NCBI GenBank assembly: GCA_964006375.1 | Contig: OZ023264.1 | Location: 10,612,225-10,676,224, forward strand | Source: Tillus elongatus | Lineage: Eukaryota; Arthropoda; Insecta; Coleoptera; Cleridae | Direction: 5' to 3' | DNA: 64,000 bases | Part shown: positions 27,215-61,779 of the stretch, one piece after another | Layout: the number at the start of each line of letters is the position of its first letter | How positions within the stretch are numbered: the stretch's first letter is position 1 | Notes under the pieces: model-generated | Told to the model about the DNA's origin: nothing | The model's database searches: none | Seen by the model: only the letters and a program-made list of their open reading frames with translations | Made by a program: the position numbers and the translations under genes

Positions 27215-29592
27215 TTTCAACAACACACCACGAGGTCTTACAGCCTAAATACTATCGTACCGTGGGTGTCGACAAGGAGGAAAGAGGCAACTTGTTAATT
27301 CGGGACTTGAAGGTTTGGAGGTTCGGAGGAGAAGGAAAAACATGTGCCGGCAAGGAATTTCACAACTTTAAAGTTCTCGGGACAAAAGAGCGGGCATAAC
27401 AAGATGTTCTATGTCTGTTCCCCCGGTAGATCTGTTGGGAGCAGCAGGCGGAGGAACTATGGAAGAAAGCTCTTCTAAGCAGTGCCTGTGCAAATAGCTA
27501 TAAAAAAGAGAGGTCACCAACGGCACGTCAGTGGGCAAGGGATGGCAGCCTTTGGGTGAGGGTAGGGTCACCGATGAGACGCATACCTCTCTTCTGAATG
27601 GAGTCTAGGATAGCGAGTGTAGAAGCGGCAGCGGCACCACAGATTTGGGAGCAGTATTCGAGGTTTGGCCTTATTTGTGAAGTATATAAGGTATAGAGAT
27701 TAGCTGGTGTAGAGTATTTGCGAGCTCGGAAGAGGAAACGTAATTTCTTAGCAGCCGCTTCTGCAATTGATGTGACATGATGTGCCAATTGAGATTTTGA
27801 TCCACAGAAATGCCAACAAGTGAAAAGGACTCATTACTTTGAATAACTTGGTTGTTCATTGTGCTGGGTCTAGGGCTGGTGTATGTCTTATAAGATAGAA
27901 AGCAAGACTGAGATTTGGTGTGGTTGAATTGTACAATATTTCTACTTCCCCAGTCTAATATTTTTTGGAGATCCACAGAGACAGAACCCTCCATGAGTCT
28001 GCGATCCGCATCTAATTGGGCTAAAGAGACAGGCTTAGAATATTGTATATTTGAGTGGAGGGTGCTGTCGCCCGCGTAATTGTGAACTGGGTTAGATGTG
28101 CTAGAGAGGAGGTCATTGATGTGGAGAAGAAACAAAGTAGGGGCTAAAGCTGAACCTTGAGGAATCCTGCATTAATTGGATACAGTTTAGAGCAATGGCC
28201 ATCAACGACAACAGAAATGCTCCGGTTGGATAGGAAATTTGCTGTCTAGGTACAGAGTTTTGGTGGTAGGCCATAGGCCGGAAGTTGATTAAGCAGCGCT
28301 GCGTGCCAGACCTGGTCGAATGCTTAGGATATGTCTAGAGCGACAATCTGGGATTCACCGTGTAGTTCCATGGACTTGTTCCAAGAATGGGTGATAAAGG
28401 AAAAGAGGTCGACAGTTGATCTGCGCTGACGGAATCGATACTGCCTGTCGTGTTTTTCAAGAAATTTTAGTCATTCGGTGTTTATATACTTTTTCATCAC
28501 TTTAGAGACGACTGAAAGCAGAGAAATAGACCTGCAGTTGCTAGGAAGTGCTTTGGATCCTTTATTGGGGACGGGTTGTACTCGAGCAGTTTTCTAGTTA
28601 CTAGGGAATATGCCTCTATTCCAAGATGTCTGAAACAGACGAGTCAGGACAGGAGCAAGTTCTGGTGCGCATTTCTTGAGAACAATTGCTGGGATCTCGT
28701 CAAGGCCAGATGCTTTCCTAGTATAAAGAGAAGAGGGCAACTTTCGCACCTTTTTAGTTTTGAAAATGACATCCGTCATTTTATGCGCGACATTAGATAC
28801 TGTTGGTGGTTAAACATTTGGAGGTGGGTGAGTATAATTGCCGGCGAACAACGAGGCAAAAAGTTCAGCCTTGCCCAGGGCAGTAGAAACAATTTCATCG
28901 CCTGAAAACAAGAGGTGGGAACGTGCTCTTGCAGAAATTATTCCCAATTGATTTAGAAAGAGTCCAGAAGGGTTTGCTGCCGTTTGAGCTTGAGAGGACT
29001 TTGTTTTTGATGTGGTTATTAACCAACTTTTTAGCCTCAGAAAGAATGCGGACACAGCGGTTTCTTGCGTCGTTAAATGCTTGACGGTTTTCTTGACTGG
29101 GTTTGTGTAGAAGCGTCTTGTGAGCTTTGACCTTTTCAAGTCTGGCCTTGTCACAGGATTTAGAGAACCAGGGCTTTTGAGTAGCCGAAGAGGTTTTTTG
29201 TGTAAGTGGAATAAATAATTCCATGCCAGCTTGAATAATTTCGGTGACGTTTTTTGATATATCAGAGGGGTCCGGATGAGGGAAGCAGACAGACGCTAAT
29301 GGAAATGGGGAAAAGTAATCTCGCATTTCTTCCCAGTTCGCGGAGTTGTAATGCCAAACGATACGTGGGTGTGATGACTGTGTGACCTCGGGTTGCATTG
29401 CGCAGGAAGCAGTGACCATGCCGTGGTCTGAGCGACCAAGGGGGCTGATGTCTTATAGCATTCAGGTTTTGTAGTAAGAAGGAGATCCAAGGGATTTGCG
29501 CTGTGTGATAGGATGCGAGGAAAGTAAGTAGGTTGCTGAACCATATTGGCTAAAGAATTGCTGTAAAATAAGGGTAATATCCAAATTTGGTC
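27215..29592 (-). pseudogene. LINE-A copy 2: 5'-truncated non-LTR retrotransposon
   Basis: On the minus strand it begins in the endonuclease domain (NMVQQPTYFPRILSHSANPL, then DHGMVTAS across a frameshift), then the linker (QKPWFSKSCDKARLEKVKAH), then the reverse transcriptase (KASGLDEIPAIVLKKCAPEL, VVVDG, HINDLLSSTSNPVHNYAGDS). It ends in the C-terminal domain and a 3' end CTCGTGGTGTGTTGTTGAAA. The catalytic YADD is changed to YAGD, and stops and shifts interrupt every domain. The family is placed in the CR1/L2/Jockey group from the tail signature. It lies between H-family pieces. Confidence 0.88.
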
Positions 29593-29770
29593 CAAACCAG
29601 TGAAGTATTTTTTGAGTTATCGGTTAGATATATATAAACATTTTAACTGACAATGGAAATGGGATCCAGAGGCCCCAATTCGCGCTGATCTGAAGAAAAT
29701 TTCCGAAAGTCTCACTATCGATACCTCTACTCTATGAGTGAATTTTCTTAATGAAAATTCACTAAAAGTT
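29593..29770 (+). mobile_element. H-family fragment 7 (3' end)
   Basis: TTTTTTGAGTTATCGGTTAG, a short TATATATA, then ATCCAGAGGCCCC, and the hairpin GAGTGAATTTTCTTAATG... ATTCACTAAAAG. This keeps the H-unit order with a nearly collapsed microsatellite. Confidence 0.65.
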
Positions 29771-30473
29771 AGGAGTTTCGATTCTACGTAACTGCCAAAA
29801 TTTTTTTAGAGAGGGGGCGCCATTTTTAGAAAGAGGGCGCCACTATCAAGTTTCAGCCCCGGTTCGAAAAAATCGTAGATCCGGGGCTGAAAATGTATAA
29901 CATTTCGCATTCAGCTAAAAAAGATGATAAATTTTTAAAAGTCACAAGGAAGTATACTGTTGAGGTATCTGTGATATATTTCAAGCTAACCCAGTTCTTT
30001 TAACTGTGTTATTTTTGTCCAGCAACGCAATCTGTCGCGCTTTTCATAAAGCATTAGCGAGATGCGGTAGCTAAACTAAACTAGGTACATGATTATATAA
30101 TCATTTCCATATAATTCAAAGCAGATGTACTTTCCATTGTTTGTATCTCGATAATATGTATTATGTTTCATTAAATTTTATAAGTTAATGTGAAAAAAGT
30201 TGAAATGGTTTTTACATTTCAATTACATAGGAATTAGTGCACATGTTTCACTTCTGAAAAGATCATGTAGATCGTTATAAACATTGACGGACTGTTTTTT
30301 TTTTAATTAACCGCATAACCAATTTTTAGTTCACGGTTTGTAATAACTTAACATAAGAGTCATTGTTTGTTTATGCTGTGGCCTTGGTGACTAGCGTGGA
30401 AAAAAGTAAGTTTTTATGAATTAGTTATTACTTATTGACCAGTTTTGTAAAGTTTAACGTACTTAATACTTAA
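29771..30473. other. Intergenic sequence, no gene recognised
   Basis: Contains two near-identical GAGGGGGCGCCA / GAGGGCGCCAC words at 29813-29845, and otherwise AT-rich sequence without a reading frame I can support. Confidence 0.5.
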
Positions 30474-30738
30474 AATTTCGGGACGCGGGAAGTGCATTAT
30501 ATTAGTGAATTTTCATAAGAATTATATACTATTAGTAAGGCATATTCCTAGAATAAATATTTTAAATTTAAGCTAATCTTGAAGATCAGTTTTAGAGGTC
30601 CTATCACCGGCTCATTTGAAGAATTTTTTTGAAAGTGTTACCATCGATATAAAAAAATAACTATTTTAATCTCGTCTTGAGAATAATGCCCGAAACTCAA
30701 ATTTTTTAGGAAGCTAGAAAATTAAAAGTTGGTATATA

Positions 30739-33353
30739 CAGGGTGTCCCTCTAACAATGGGCCAAACCCATATATTCGGATAGAGCATCAAAAATTAAAT
30801 AGACTTTCATTAATACGTTTTGTCCGATTGTTGCTTGTTTTCGATATACAGTGTGTTAAAATTGACTTTGAAAAAATTAAATCGCTCGTTTTTCTGCTAA
30901 TTACTGGAATATTGATTTGGAACTTTGTAATAGGGGGTTATCGAGGATGCCGCTTCCAACCGTGATACCTATTTTGAGCTACATCATAGTTGGCGCCACC
31001 TACACTAAACCCGAATGTTTTACAGGGGCATAACTTTTTCGATGATCAACTTTCTGCAAATCTGTTCAGAAAAACTGAAAACTACAAATTTTTTGTACGA
31101 AAAAGGTATACTTAGTTGAAACTCATAAAGTGAGTGGTTACCGAGATATTGCGGTTTTAATAATGGTGTGCATTGAAAATCTCTCAAATCTGAAATTTTA
31201 TTCTGGCCCAAAGTTCAACTCTGGAGTTACAAACATTATTGTATATGTACCAGTTGTTTCAAGTAACCCCACTGGAAAATTATAGAGGATTGAGGTCGGT
31301 GTATTTTAATCATAATTTTCTAATTCTAAATCAATTCCTAAAAATTGGGAAGTTTCTCTGGATTTAATTCGATTTCATAGAATAAGTATGTTTTTGGCAA
31401 ATAAAAGATGTATTCCTGTGGACATATCACGGCGCTAATAACTATAGCAGTTGATTGGCCGGGTCAACAACTACTGTCAATGAAGTAGATAAAATATCTT
31501 TTGTTTTTCGTTTTCATAGGGATGTCATTTGCGTAACACAATAAACATAATCTGTCAATTTTGACAAGCACATGGTTTTTCAATTAAGAGCAGTAGGTAG
31601 TTATTATTTCTGAAATGCCTCGCCATAATGAGTTTAGCAATATTGAGAAGAGAGATATGATCTGCGTTTACGGGCAATCAAACTTCCGTAGCCACCAAGC
31701 CGCTGCCAGATACTTGGAATTATATCCTAGTCGTAGACAACCAGATCACAAGACCTTTAGAAGATTATACGATAAATTAGGTATGTAAAAGAGTAATATG
31801 CACTCATTGCCATTGATTATTTCTGAAACGAAAGTTTTGACAAAATTCACACCTGAGGGCTGGAAAAATCGTGAAATACACATTTTGTTACACGGATGCG
31901 TATCATCTCGTCCTAATGTATTCGTAGGTGAAACTGGTTCTTTCAATTCGAAGTCGGAAGTTGGTGGACCAAGACGTCCTGTACATCAAGAGGAAGAGAT
32001 ATTAGTACGCCTTGCAGAAGATCCGGCAACAAGCGTAAGACGCCTCTCTGCAGCAACTGGAATAAATAAATCAAGTATTGGTAGACTTCTCAGAAAAGAA
32101 AAGTTACATCCTTACCACTTCACACCAGTGCAGAATCTTTTACCTCTAGATTTTCTATCTAGATTGGATTTTTGTGAACGCATTCGTCGGTATCAGAATG
32201 ACGATCCGTTTTTCTTCAACAACATTCTATTCACTGACGAAGCGACATTCACAAGAAGAGGAGTTTTCAATTTCAAAAATGCTCACACATATGACAGCAG
32301 CAATCCTCATTTGACGCGAGAACACCATTTTCAACATAAGTTCTCCATTAATGTCTGGTGTGGCATACTAGACGACGTGTTGTTGGGACCAATAGAACTT
32401 CCTGCAAGGCTCAATGTGGAGAATTATTCAATTTTCTTGAGAGATCAACTTCCTATTCTCTTGAAAGATGTCCCTCTAGACGTGCGCAGGAGATTATGGT
32501 TCATTCACGACGGGGCACCTGCCCATTATGGACTTCCTGTCAGAGAATTTGTGAACCAAAATTATCCGCGCCGATGGATAGGTCGAGGTGGAGATTTTCC
32601 TTGGCCTGCACGTAGCCCCAACCTCAATCCTCTAGATTTCTTCCTCTGGGGTCACTTGAAAGAATTAGTATACAAGAATATTTGTAACTCCAGAGATGAA
32701 CTTTGGGCTAGAATAATCGAATCCAGTGATATATTGAAAAACGATTATCAAACTTTTTTAAGGTGAGGCAAAATTTTGGGTTGAGACTAGAAAAATGTAT
32801 TGAAGTAGGCGGAGGCCATTTTGAGAATCTTATTAAGTGAATTGTTCGATAATTGTCAATTTTTTCTTATAATTTAGTGATAATGATAATGTTAATAAAA
32901 TTTCAGATTTGAGAGATTTTCAATGCACACCATTATTAAAACCGCAATATCTCGGTAACCACTCACTTTATGAGTTTCAACTAAGTATACCTTTTTCGAA
33001 CAAAAAATTAGTAGTTTTCGGTTTTTCTGAACAGATTGCAGAAAGTTGATCATCGAAAAAGTTATGCCCCTGTAAAACATTCGGGTTTAGTGTAGGTGGC
33101 GCCAACTATGATGTAGCTCAAAATAGGTATCACGGTTGGAAGCGACATCCTCGATAACCCCCTATTACAAAGTTCCAAATCAATATTCCAGTAATTAGCG
33201 GAAAAACGAGCGATTTAATTTTTTTGAAAGTCAAATTTAACACACTGTATATCGAAAACAAGCAACAATCGGACAAAACGTATTGATGAAAGTCTATTTA
33301 ATTTTTGATGCTCTATCCGAATATATGGGTTTGGCCCATTGTTAGAGGGACAC

Positions 33354-33357
<4 letters not shown>
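30739..33357 (+). mobile_element. Tc1/mariner-type DNA transposon 2 (DD41D), 2.62 kb
   Basis: Left end CAGGGTGTCCCTCTAACAAT (30739) and right end GAGGGACACTCTG (33357) are inverted copies for about 460 bp (to about 31203 and from 32898). TA lies outside each end. The right side abuts a TA microsatellite. The single gene has an intron and a late frameshift. Confidence 0.9.
31615..32840 (+). pseudogene. DD41D transposase 2, intron-containing, C-terminal frameshift
   Basis: Exon 1 (31615-31780) starts MPRHNEFSNIEKRDMICVYG. A 147-bp intron (GTATGT at 31781, a CTAAT branch-like word near 31913, AG at 31927) splits a Gly codon. Exon 2 continues ETGSFNSKSEVGGPRRPV, then the second helix-turn-helix (SSIGRLLRKEKLHPYHF). 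The catalytic Asp residues are in FTDEAT (32237), IHDGAPAHYG (32509) and NPLDFF (32635), with 41 residues between the last two. The frame stops at 32766, but another frame continues at once (VRQNFGLRLEKCIEVGGGHF) to a stop at 32840, ending NLIK like the first DD41D gene. One frameshift near 32750-32760 therefore breaks an otherwise intact gene. Confidence 0.88.

Positions 33358-33431
<74 letters not shown>
33358..33431. repeat. (TA)n microsatellite
   Basis: TA run adjoining the right end of DD41D transposon 2. Confidence 0.95.
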
Positions 33432-33435
<4 letters not shown>

Positions 33436-33517
33436 TTTTTTCTAGCTTCATAAAACATTGAGTTTCGGGCATTTTTCTCAATACGAGATTAAAATAGTTT
33501 TTTTATATATATTTTAA

Positions 33518-33640
<123 letters not shown>

Positions 33641-34689
33641 TCCGAGCGATAACTCAAAAATACTAAACTGGTTTCAAGCAAACTTGGCAAAATTTTGTTT
33701 GGGCGAAAACCGACGTCGGGTTCGTTAATCAGCCTTTATACTAAAGTTTTTCCGGTGGAAAATCTGTGAAAACTTTTTGAAAACGCTCTATTTTTGTAAG
33801 TATCAGAGTAACTGGAATCATAATTTACATGTGGCTAGAAATAGTGCAAATAAACCAATGTTGTGAATTTTAAGTAATTTGGTACACAATATTTAGATTT
33901 AGATTTAAATCCCAAAGACATGCGTTGAGACGACTTAGTGGTTAAAGCTCAATGCCGGACAGAGTAGTTAACTGCCACGCGTAAATTGATTCATACAACA
34001 GGTATAAACCATACATCAACGGTAACCAAACTAAATTTATACCAGGCATAAACCATACTACCCGAACCAACAATTGTGAAATCTCGGCAGCAAATATGGA
34101 AAATGACAGACGACATGAAATTAAAAATTTACCAAGTGATTGTTATTTAACTGGGAGATTCAATCAATTATTAAAATACACTATATTTGTAGCTTTATGA
34201 ACGGCCTCAAATACCGTTTTAGCGCAGCATAGATATATTATGCTGTCGCATAATATAGTATAAATGTAAACAAAATCAAGCAAAGTCTCTATAAAAATGA
34301 TTCTAAAATAGTTTCTTTTATCTTTAAACTTAAACATAAGACGTCATATAAGACCGAAACAATCGTGGGATGTGTTTCAATGATAATTCTACTAATTCTG
34401 TAATTAATTGTTACATATACTTTGAATATAATATCCCGGGCATGAAGCCGATCTAATGTATCCTGTAAAGAAAACGTTAGTTGACGTGTGCCTAGATGGC
34501 TGAGAGGCGTCGCGCTTACCTCATAAGCAGAAGGTTACGCGATCGTATCAAGCTCGTTGAATGTATGTTTTTTATGTTTTATTTTGACATTTGGAGAAAC
34601 AATAGTGCACAGATTTCATGTTTTGAACAAGATCTCATTTTTGTTTAAAACGCCTAAATAAGTTTGTCACCTTTCAGTCTGAAATTATA
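33641..34689. other. Intergenic sequence; short tRNA-like segment only
   Basis: Starts with a reversed H-type arm (GATAACTCAAAAATACTAAA) and is otherwise AT-rich with no supported gene. A tRNA-like stretch lies at 34489-34560. Confidence 0.5.
34489..34560 (+). other. tRNA-like segment (tRNA pseudogene or SINE head)
   Basis: TGCCTAGATGGCTGAGAGGC has an A-box/D-arm look. GCTTACCTCATAAGC can form an anticodon-type hairpin. The expected B box is poor (CGCGATCGTATC). The cloverleaf is not complete, so it is not called a tRNA gene. Confidence 0.35.
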
Positions 34690-35190
34690 ATTTTGATATT
34701 GTTGATATTGAAAAAACCGGTTTGATTAGGTTGACTAAAACGAAAACGTACTGGCGATTAATAAGGAAAAATAACTGCTACGTTTATAATTTGGCAGATA
34801 CTTTACTTTTCTACATATGAATTAAGTTTCCTTCTAGAAATCTTCTTTATAACTTTAATGAAATTTGTAGTAATACAAGTTTCTTTTAAACAGACTTACA
34901 CTGTTTACAGATATAGCAAAATTTAGTTCTTTAGCTTCATAGAAAATTGACTTTTGGGCATTTTTCTCGAAAGGAGTTAGAACGCAAGATTTTTTTGATA
35001 ATAGAGATATCGATTGTAACACTTTGGAAATAATTCTTCAAATGTGCGCATACTAGGACCTCTAAAATCGATCTTCAAGTTCTGTGTAAGTTTAAAATAT
35101 CAACTTTACTAATATGTCATATAATAATAGTGTACAGTTATTATGAAAATTCGCTAATATAACGCACTTGCTGCGTTCCGAAATGTTTTT
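34690..35190. mobile_element. V-type repeat fragment 3
   Basis: Shares GATTAATAAGGAAAAATA, GGCATTTTTCTCGAAAGGAG and AGGACCTCTAAAATCGATC, and ends AACGCACTTGCTGCGTTCCG. This is the same order as 37560-38708 and, in reverse, 30474-30735. No coding capacity. The sequence from 35191 to 35534 is unassigned. Confidence 0.55.
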
Positions 35191-35534
35191 AGGATTTTAT
35201 AACATCATTGGCGAGTGTCTGGGAGACTCCAATTTTCAAAATATTTTTTTTCCGATTTTAAAGTTGGATTTAATTGTTTGCGACTTAACAGCTTACTATT
35301 GCGATTATCTCAATACATATGGATGGGATAGAAAAAATTCCTTGACTTTTTCCATACTAAAAGTAACGATTTTTATTAGGCATAAAATTTTCTTTCAACG
35401 GAAAAATATAATTATTCTTTTTCTCTGTGGAAAAGTCTAAGAATGTTTTTTCATTTTAAGTTATTTGACAAAATATGAAATTATCCCTGTACAACATCGA
35501 GGTGGGTAGAAGTACACGTGTGTGTGTGTTTTGT

Positions 35535-35866
35535 TTCTTTAACGTCGACCTATTTCCGCGACTATGGCCAATCACCGACGCCAGGGAGCAGTTTCACCTC
35601 ACTATCCTGGAAATTTTGCTGAACCCCTGCCTTTCTGTAAGGAGGGTGGGGATCTTTAACGTGTCCAACATCGCATGAACACGGGACCGACGGCTTTACG
35701 CCCCCTCCGAAGGGCGGAACGTGCAGACAACTTGCTCAAATACAATGCCAGAACCTCGGTTGATGTTAATGTTACAGTTTGTACTGAAAAAGTGAAAGGA
35801 GAACCGTACCCTTCGGTTCAGAGGCACACGTTCTTGCCCCTGGACAACCGAGGCTCTAAGTACACG
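35535..35866 (-). repeat. tRNA-derived SINE, copy 2
   Basis: Near full-length counterpart of copy 1. It contains ACGTCGACCTATTTCCGCGA, CCTTTCTGTAAGGAGGGTGG, CGGGACCGACGGCTTTACG and CCCCCTCCGAAGGGCGGAAC on the plus strand. The tRNA-like head is on the minus strand at 35849-35830 (GGTTGTCCAGGGGCAAGAAC). The B box is mutated. Confidence 0.7.
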
Positions 35867-36211
35867 TGAAAGATCTAACTTCTGAATGTTTCAAACATAC
35901 ACAGTTCTTACAATTTTTATAAAAGTAACGGGACTTGTTTTGGTTTTTACACTGCACAATATTTCCGCGTACCTGCTGCGACGGCTGCTTGCTGACTGTT
36001 TCCAGTCTAGAAGACATTCCAGCAACTTCAAGCCTTCTATGCTGAACTTCCTGAGGTACATTGGTCAATATGTGGCGACGTTTCAAATGTCGTCGATCAA
36101 TGCCAACGCTATAACGTTTAGAAACTTACTTCTTAACATGTCATCACTCACGTCTGCATGGTTTGAGATATATATTACCTGACTATTTATGCCAGCTATA
36201 TTCATCAAAGA
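35867..36211. other. Intergenic sequence, no gene recognised
   Basis: No supported gene or known repeat; a short 76-98 codon open frame exists on each strand, without recognisable similarity. Confidence 0.45.
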
Positions 36212-36440
36212 ATAAAAAGTCTGGACGCAGCAAGTGCGTTATTGTAGCAAATTTTTGTAAAAATATTTTTAATGACGAATATCTATTGTTTTTAAAAATA
36301 CATTTGGTTGGCAGTATAACCTATATAGTAGTAACAATGTACCACATTTCATTAAAATATCTTTGTTGTTTCAAAAAGTACAAACATTTTGTGAAAATAA
36401 ACTTAAAAAGTTCAAGAAAAAACTGGAATATGTGTATGTT
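36212..36440 (+). mobile_element. H-family fragment 8 (5' head)
   Basis: Begins GTCTGGACGCAGCAAGTGCG and continues through AGTATAACCTATATAGTA and TTTCATTAAAATATC, as in the inverted-repeat head of full units; truncated before the palindrome closes. Confidence 0.65.
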
Positions 36441-37329
36441 GTCACGACAGCTCTAGTTTACACAAAATTTTATAGACAGAGCTGTATACAATGTACAACC
36501 ATAGCATAATCAAATTATGAGGTGGTACAACCAACTAACAATTTTGTAAATAAACAGCCTTGGACCATTTATTTCCTAATATCCGGACAAAGTTTGCGTC
36601 CAAAAGCGTTAAATTTTAGCATGCGAATGTATACTAATAAATAAAAAAATTAATGACAGTGATTCAATTTGTTTAAAAGCAATCTACAACGACGTTTCAT
36701 TATGTATAAATATTAAGCGTCCCATTCTTTACGTTCACGGTATTTAAAATTAAAAGCCATCTCTCTCTCTCCTAGTTTAATCTGACCACACGTAGCTATT
36801 TGACACAGAAAAGCGTGTACGCTTTGCACTTTGTGCATTGCATATCCTCGAAATCGACTCCGCTGATGCTAATTGCTAATACCTTATTAGGATCTTATAA
36901 TATAAAACAACTAGGTACCTATATTGTAAGGTTAATATGAATAATAGGTAAATAATAACCCAACTGTTAATTTTAACTTAACTTTAACCGAATGACTGTA
37001 GTAGTATATTATGATTGTAACATTCAATGAAACAAATATGAAAGTGATAAGTAAACTGCATGTAAATTGTAGATATTGTATGTATTACCTAGTGCACTTA
37101 ATACAGAATTCACTGATAGGTATTACAAGAAATATACCTACCTCAAACTAATACAGTAAGTACTTATAATATCTAGGTAGGTACTACAAAGTACATACAT
37201 CCCTAGTTAAAATTATATGAACAGGTGTTTAGGTTAAATTATTAAAATTTTAATTTCAAAATTTTATATTGTTTATATTTACTTCGTTTTCAAAAAGTAT
37301 GGAGACAGCAATAGTAAATAAGTGTTGGA
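36441..37329. other. Intergenic AT-rich sequence, no gene recognised
   Basis: No supported coding sequence. Many TAGGTA-type words occur around 36900-37210, which looks like low-complexity sequence. Confidence 0.5.
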
Positions 37330-38708
37330 AAGAGTTTAAGGTGGTAGCGAATTTTCATTAAAATATTTCAAATGTTGATAACCCAATTTCCCATTAAACC
37401 AGAATCTTCAGGATTGATACAAAACCTATATAAAAGCAGCGTGGATATTAAATTTTAAAAATAACACAATGAGCTTCACAGATTAATTACAAATTTGTTT
37501 TAAGAAACCTTTTTTGTTATTTTGTTTGCAGAAACTGGTTCGATTGAGTTGATTAAAACCCATCATTCAAGCGATTAATATGGAAAAATACTTACCTGCC
37601 ACCTATAATTTCATAGATGCATTCCGTTTGTAAATAAAAATTAAATTTTCGCTAAATTTGCAGATTATCACATAGGGGGGTGTATAGAAAAATCTTTTCA
37701 GAAATATGCTTAAAACCCCTTCTGGGTGCCAAAACCACAAGAAGAATTTCTTGCAAACAGCCCACAAGAAAGTTATGGGACCACGAGTGAATAGCGGGTG
37801 CTGGGTGAAGACGAATATAAAAAGGAAATGTGAGCGGAAGGTGCGAAATAAACAGCTTATTTGGACCTCTATAAGCTGCCTTTGTCCCATTTTGCAGCTA
37901 TACCTCCTTGAAATCCTGTTTACCGCGCGCAGAACCTCTATATTCACCACAGGTCCCGTAACTTTCTTAGGGGTTGTTCCAAAGGAATTTTTCGTGTTTG
38001 CATTGTTGTTGTTTATGCATTGAGGGTGATTGTAGGCATGCAGAAGGGGAATGCCATGACTTTATTGGCTGACAAACCAACCTTGGCTTTCTTCGGTGCC
38101 GATTCACACGGAGAAACCCACTGTTTTGACTGTTCCTTGTCTCTGGTGTGTTGTGGTGACTCCATGTTTCGCCCACGGTTACGAAACGGCGCAAAAACTC
38201 GTCCCTATTGCAGTTGAACAACGCCAAGCACTCGAAGTTGTCACACGATTGCGTTTGTGGTCGATTGTGAGCAAACGCGGCACCCATCTTGCGGATAGCT
38301 TTATCATACCCAAGTGATCATGCAAAATCGAAACTACTGAGCCCTGTGATATGCCTATGGCTTCCACAATCTCCCGCAGTTTCAATCTCCGATCGGCCAA
38401 CACCATATCGTGAATTTTTTCAATTGTTTCAGGTGTAGTGACCTCAACTGGGCGTCCAGAACGTTCGGTGTAATTTATGCTTGTACGGCCGCAACGAAAT
38501 TCAGTAAACCACCTTTTCACCATGGAAATTGATGGTTTAGAGTCACGATAGTATTTATGAAGCTTAGCCTTGGTTTGAGTGATGGGACTCTAAGACCGAT
38601 CTCCAAGTTTCATTTTAAAATTGAAGAATTAGTTTTAATAATATATCTTAGTAATAGTGCACAATTCTTATAAAAGTTCACTACTATAACCCACTTGCTC
38701 CGTCCCGA
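37330..38708. mobile_element. V-type repeat 4, interrupted by a MITE end and a mariner relic
   Basis: The V order (GCGATTAATATGGAAAAATA near 37572, then ATTCCGTTTGTAAATAAAA) breaks at 37649, where CGCTAAATTTGCAGATTATC resembles the terminus of the 168-bp MITE. It resumes at about 38580 (GGGACTCTAAGACCGATCTC) and ends AACCCACTTGCTCCGTCCCG. The inserted segment carries a mariner transposase relic. Confidence 0.5.
37967..38565 (-). pseudogene. Mariner (SETMAR/Mos1-like) transposase relic
   Basis: On the minus strand: MVKRWFTEFRCGRTSINYTE, then RSGRPVEVTTPETIEKIHDM, RRLKLREIVEAIGISQGSV and LGMIKLSARWVPRLLT, the paired helix-turn-helix DNA-binding region of mariner transposases. After a frameshift comes NRDEFLRRFVTVGETWSHHN, where the mariner DET(W)(I/V)H motif reads GETW, losing the first catalytic Asp. 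The remainder is decayed; only the N-terminal half is present. Confidence 0.88.
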
Positions 38709-38783
38709 AATTTTTATTCACTTAACAGACACACATATATATTTTAGTCGAATGATATTCTACCAGGATGTGTTTTTTCCAGG

Positions 38784-61328
<22,545 letters not shown>

Positions 61329-61779
61329 GTAAACATCACAATTTGGAAATCATTTATGTTTTTATAATTCTTTTTTATTTAACGTGTTTATAATTTTCAA
61401 AACCATGCATGAGAAAAAGGAATTAGTTTTTTTTAAGTTAATACATTTTTTATGCAGTGTGACACACTTAGGATGAAGACAGGCTTGTATTTTCTTTATT
61501 TTTAGAGATAGCGATTTAAATTTTTGTACAGATGTAAAACGTCATTAGGCTGTTTGAATAGCCCACCCACTTCAAATGTCAGATGGCAACCCAGCCAACT
61601 ATGATTTCAGGAATAAGGTCGGTTCTCTATATTTCGCGATGCGTTAGAGATGTCAAAAAAAGTTACTTTAAAAAGTTATCAGAATTCAATTTTAACTGCA
61701 GATACCAAGTTTGAAGCCAAAATTCGAATTTTTACTTTTTGTAAATTTTTAGGTCCAAATTTTCCATCAGATTTTAATA

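Noticed and set aside
34489..34560. tRNA gene
   Set aside because: A D-arm-like word and an anticodon-type hairpin are present, but the B box is poor and the acceptor stem does not pair, so it was listed only as tRNA-like.
37706..38317. Plus-strand frames of 65-105 codons
   Set aside because: They are antisense to the mariner relic and adjacent repeat sequence.
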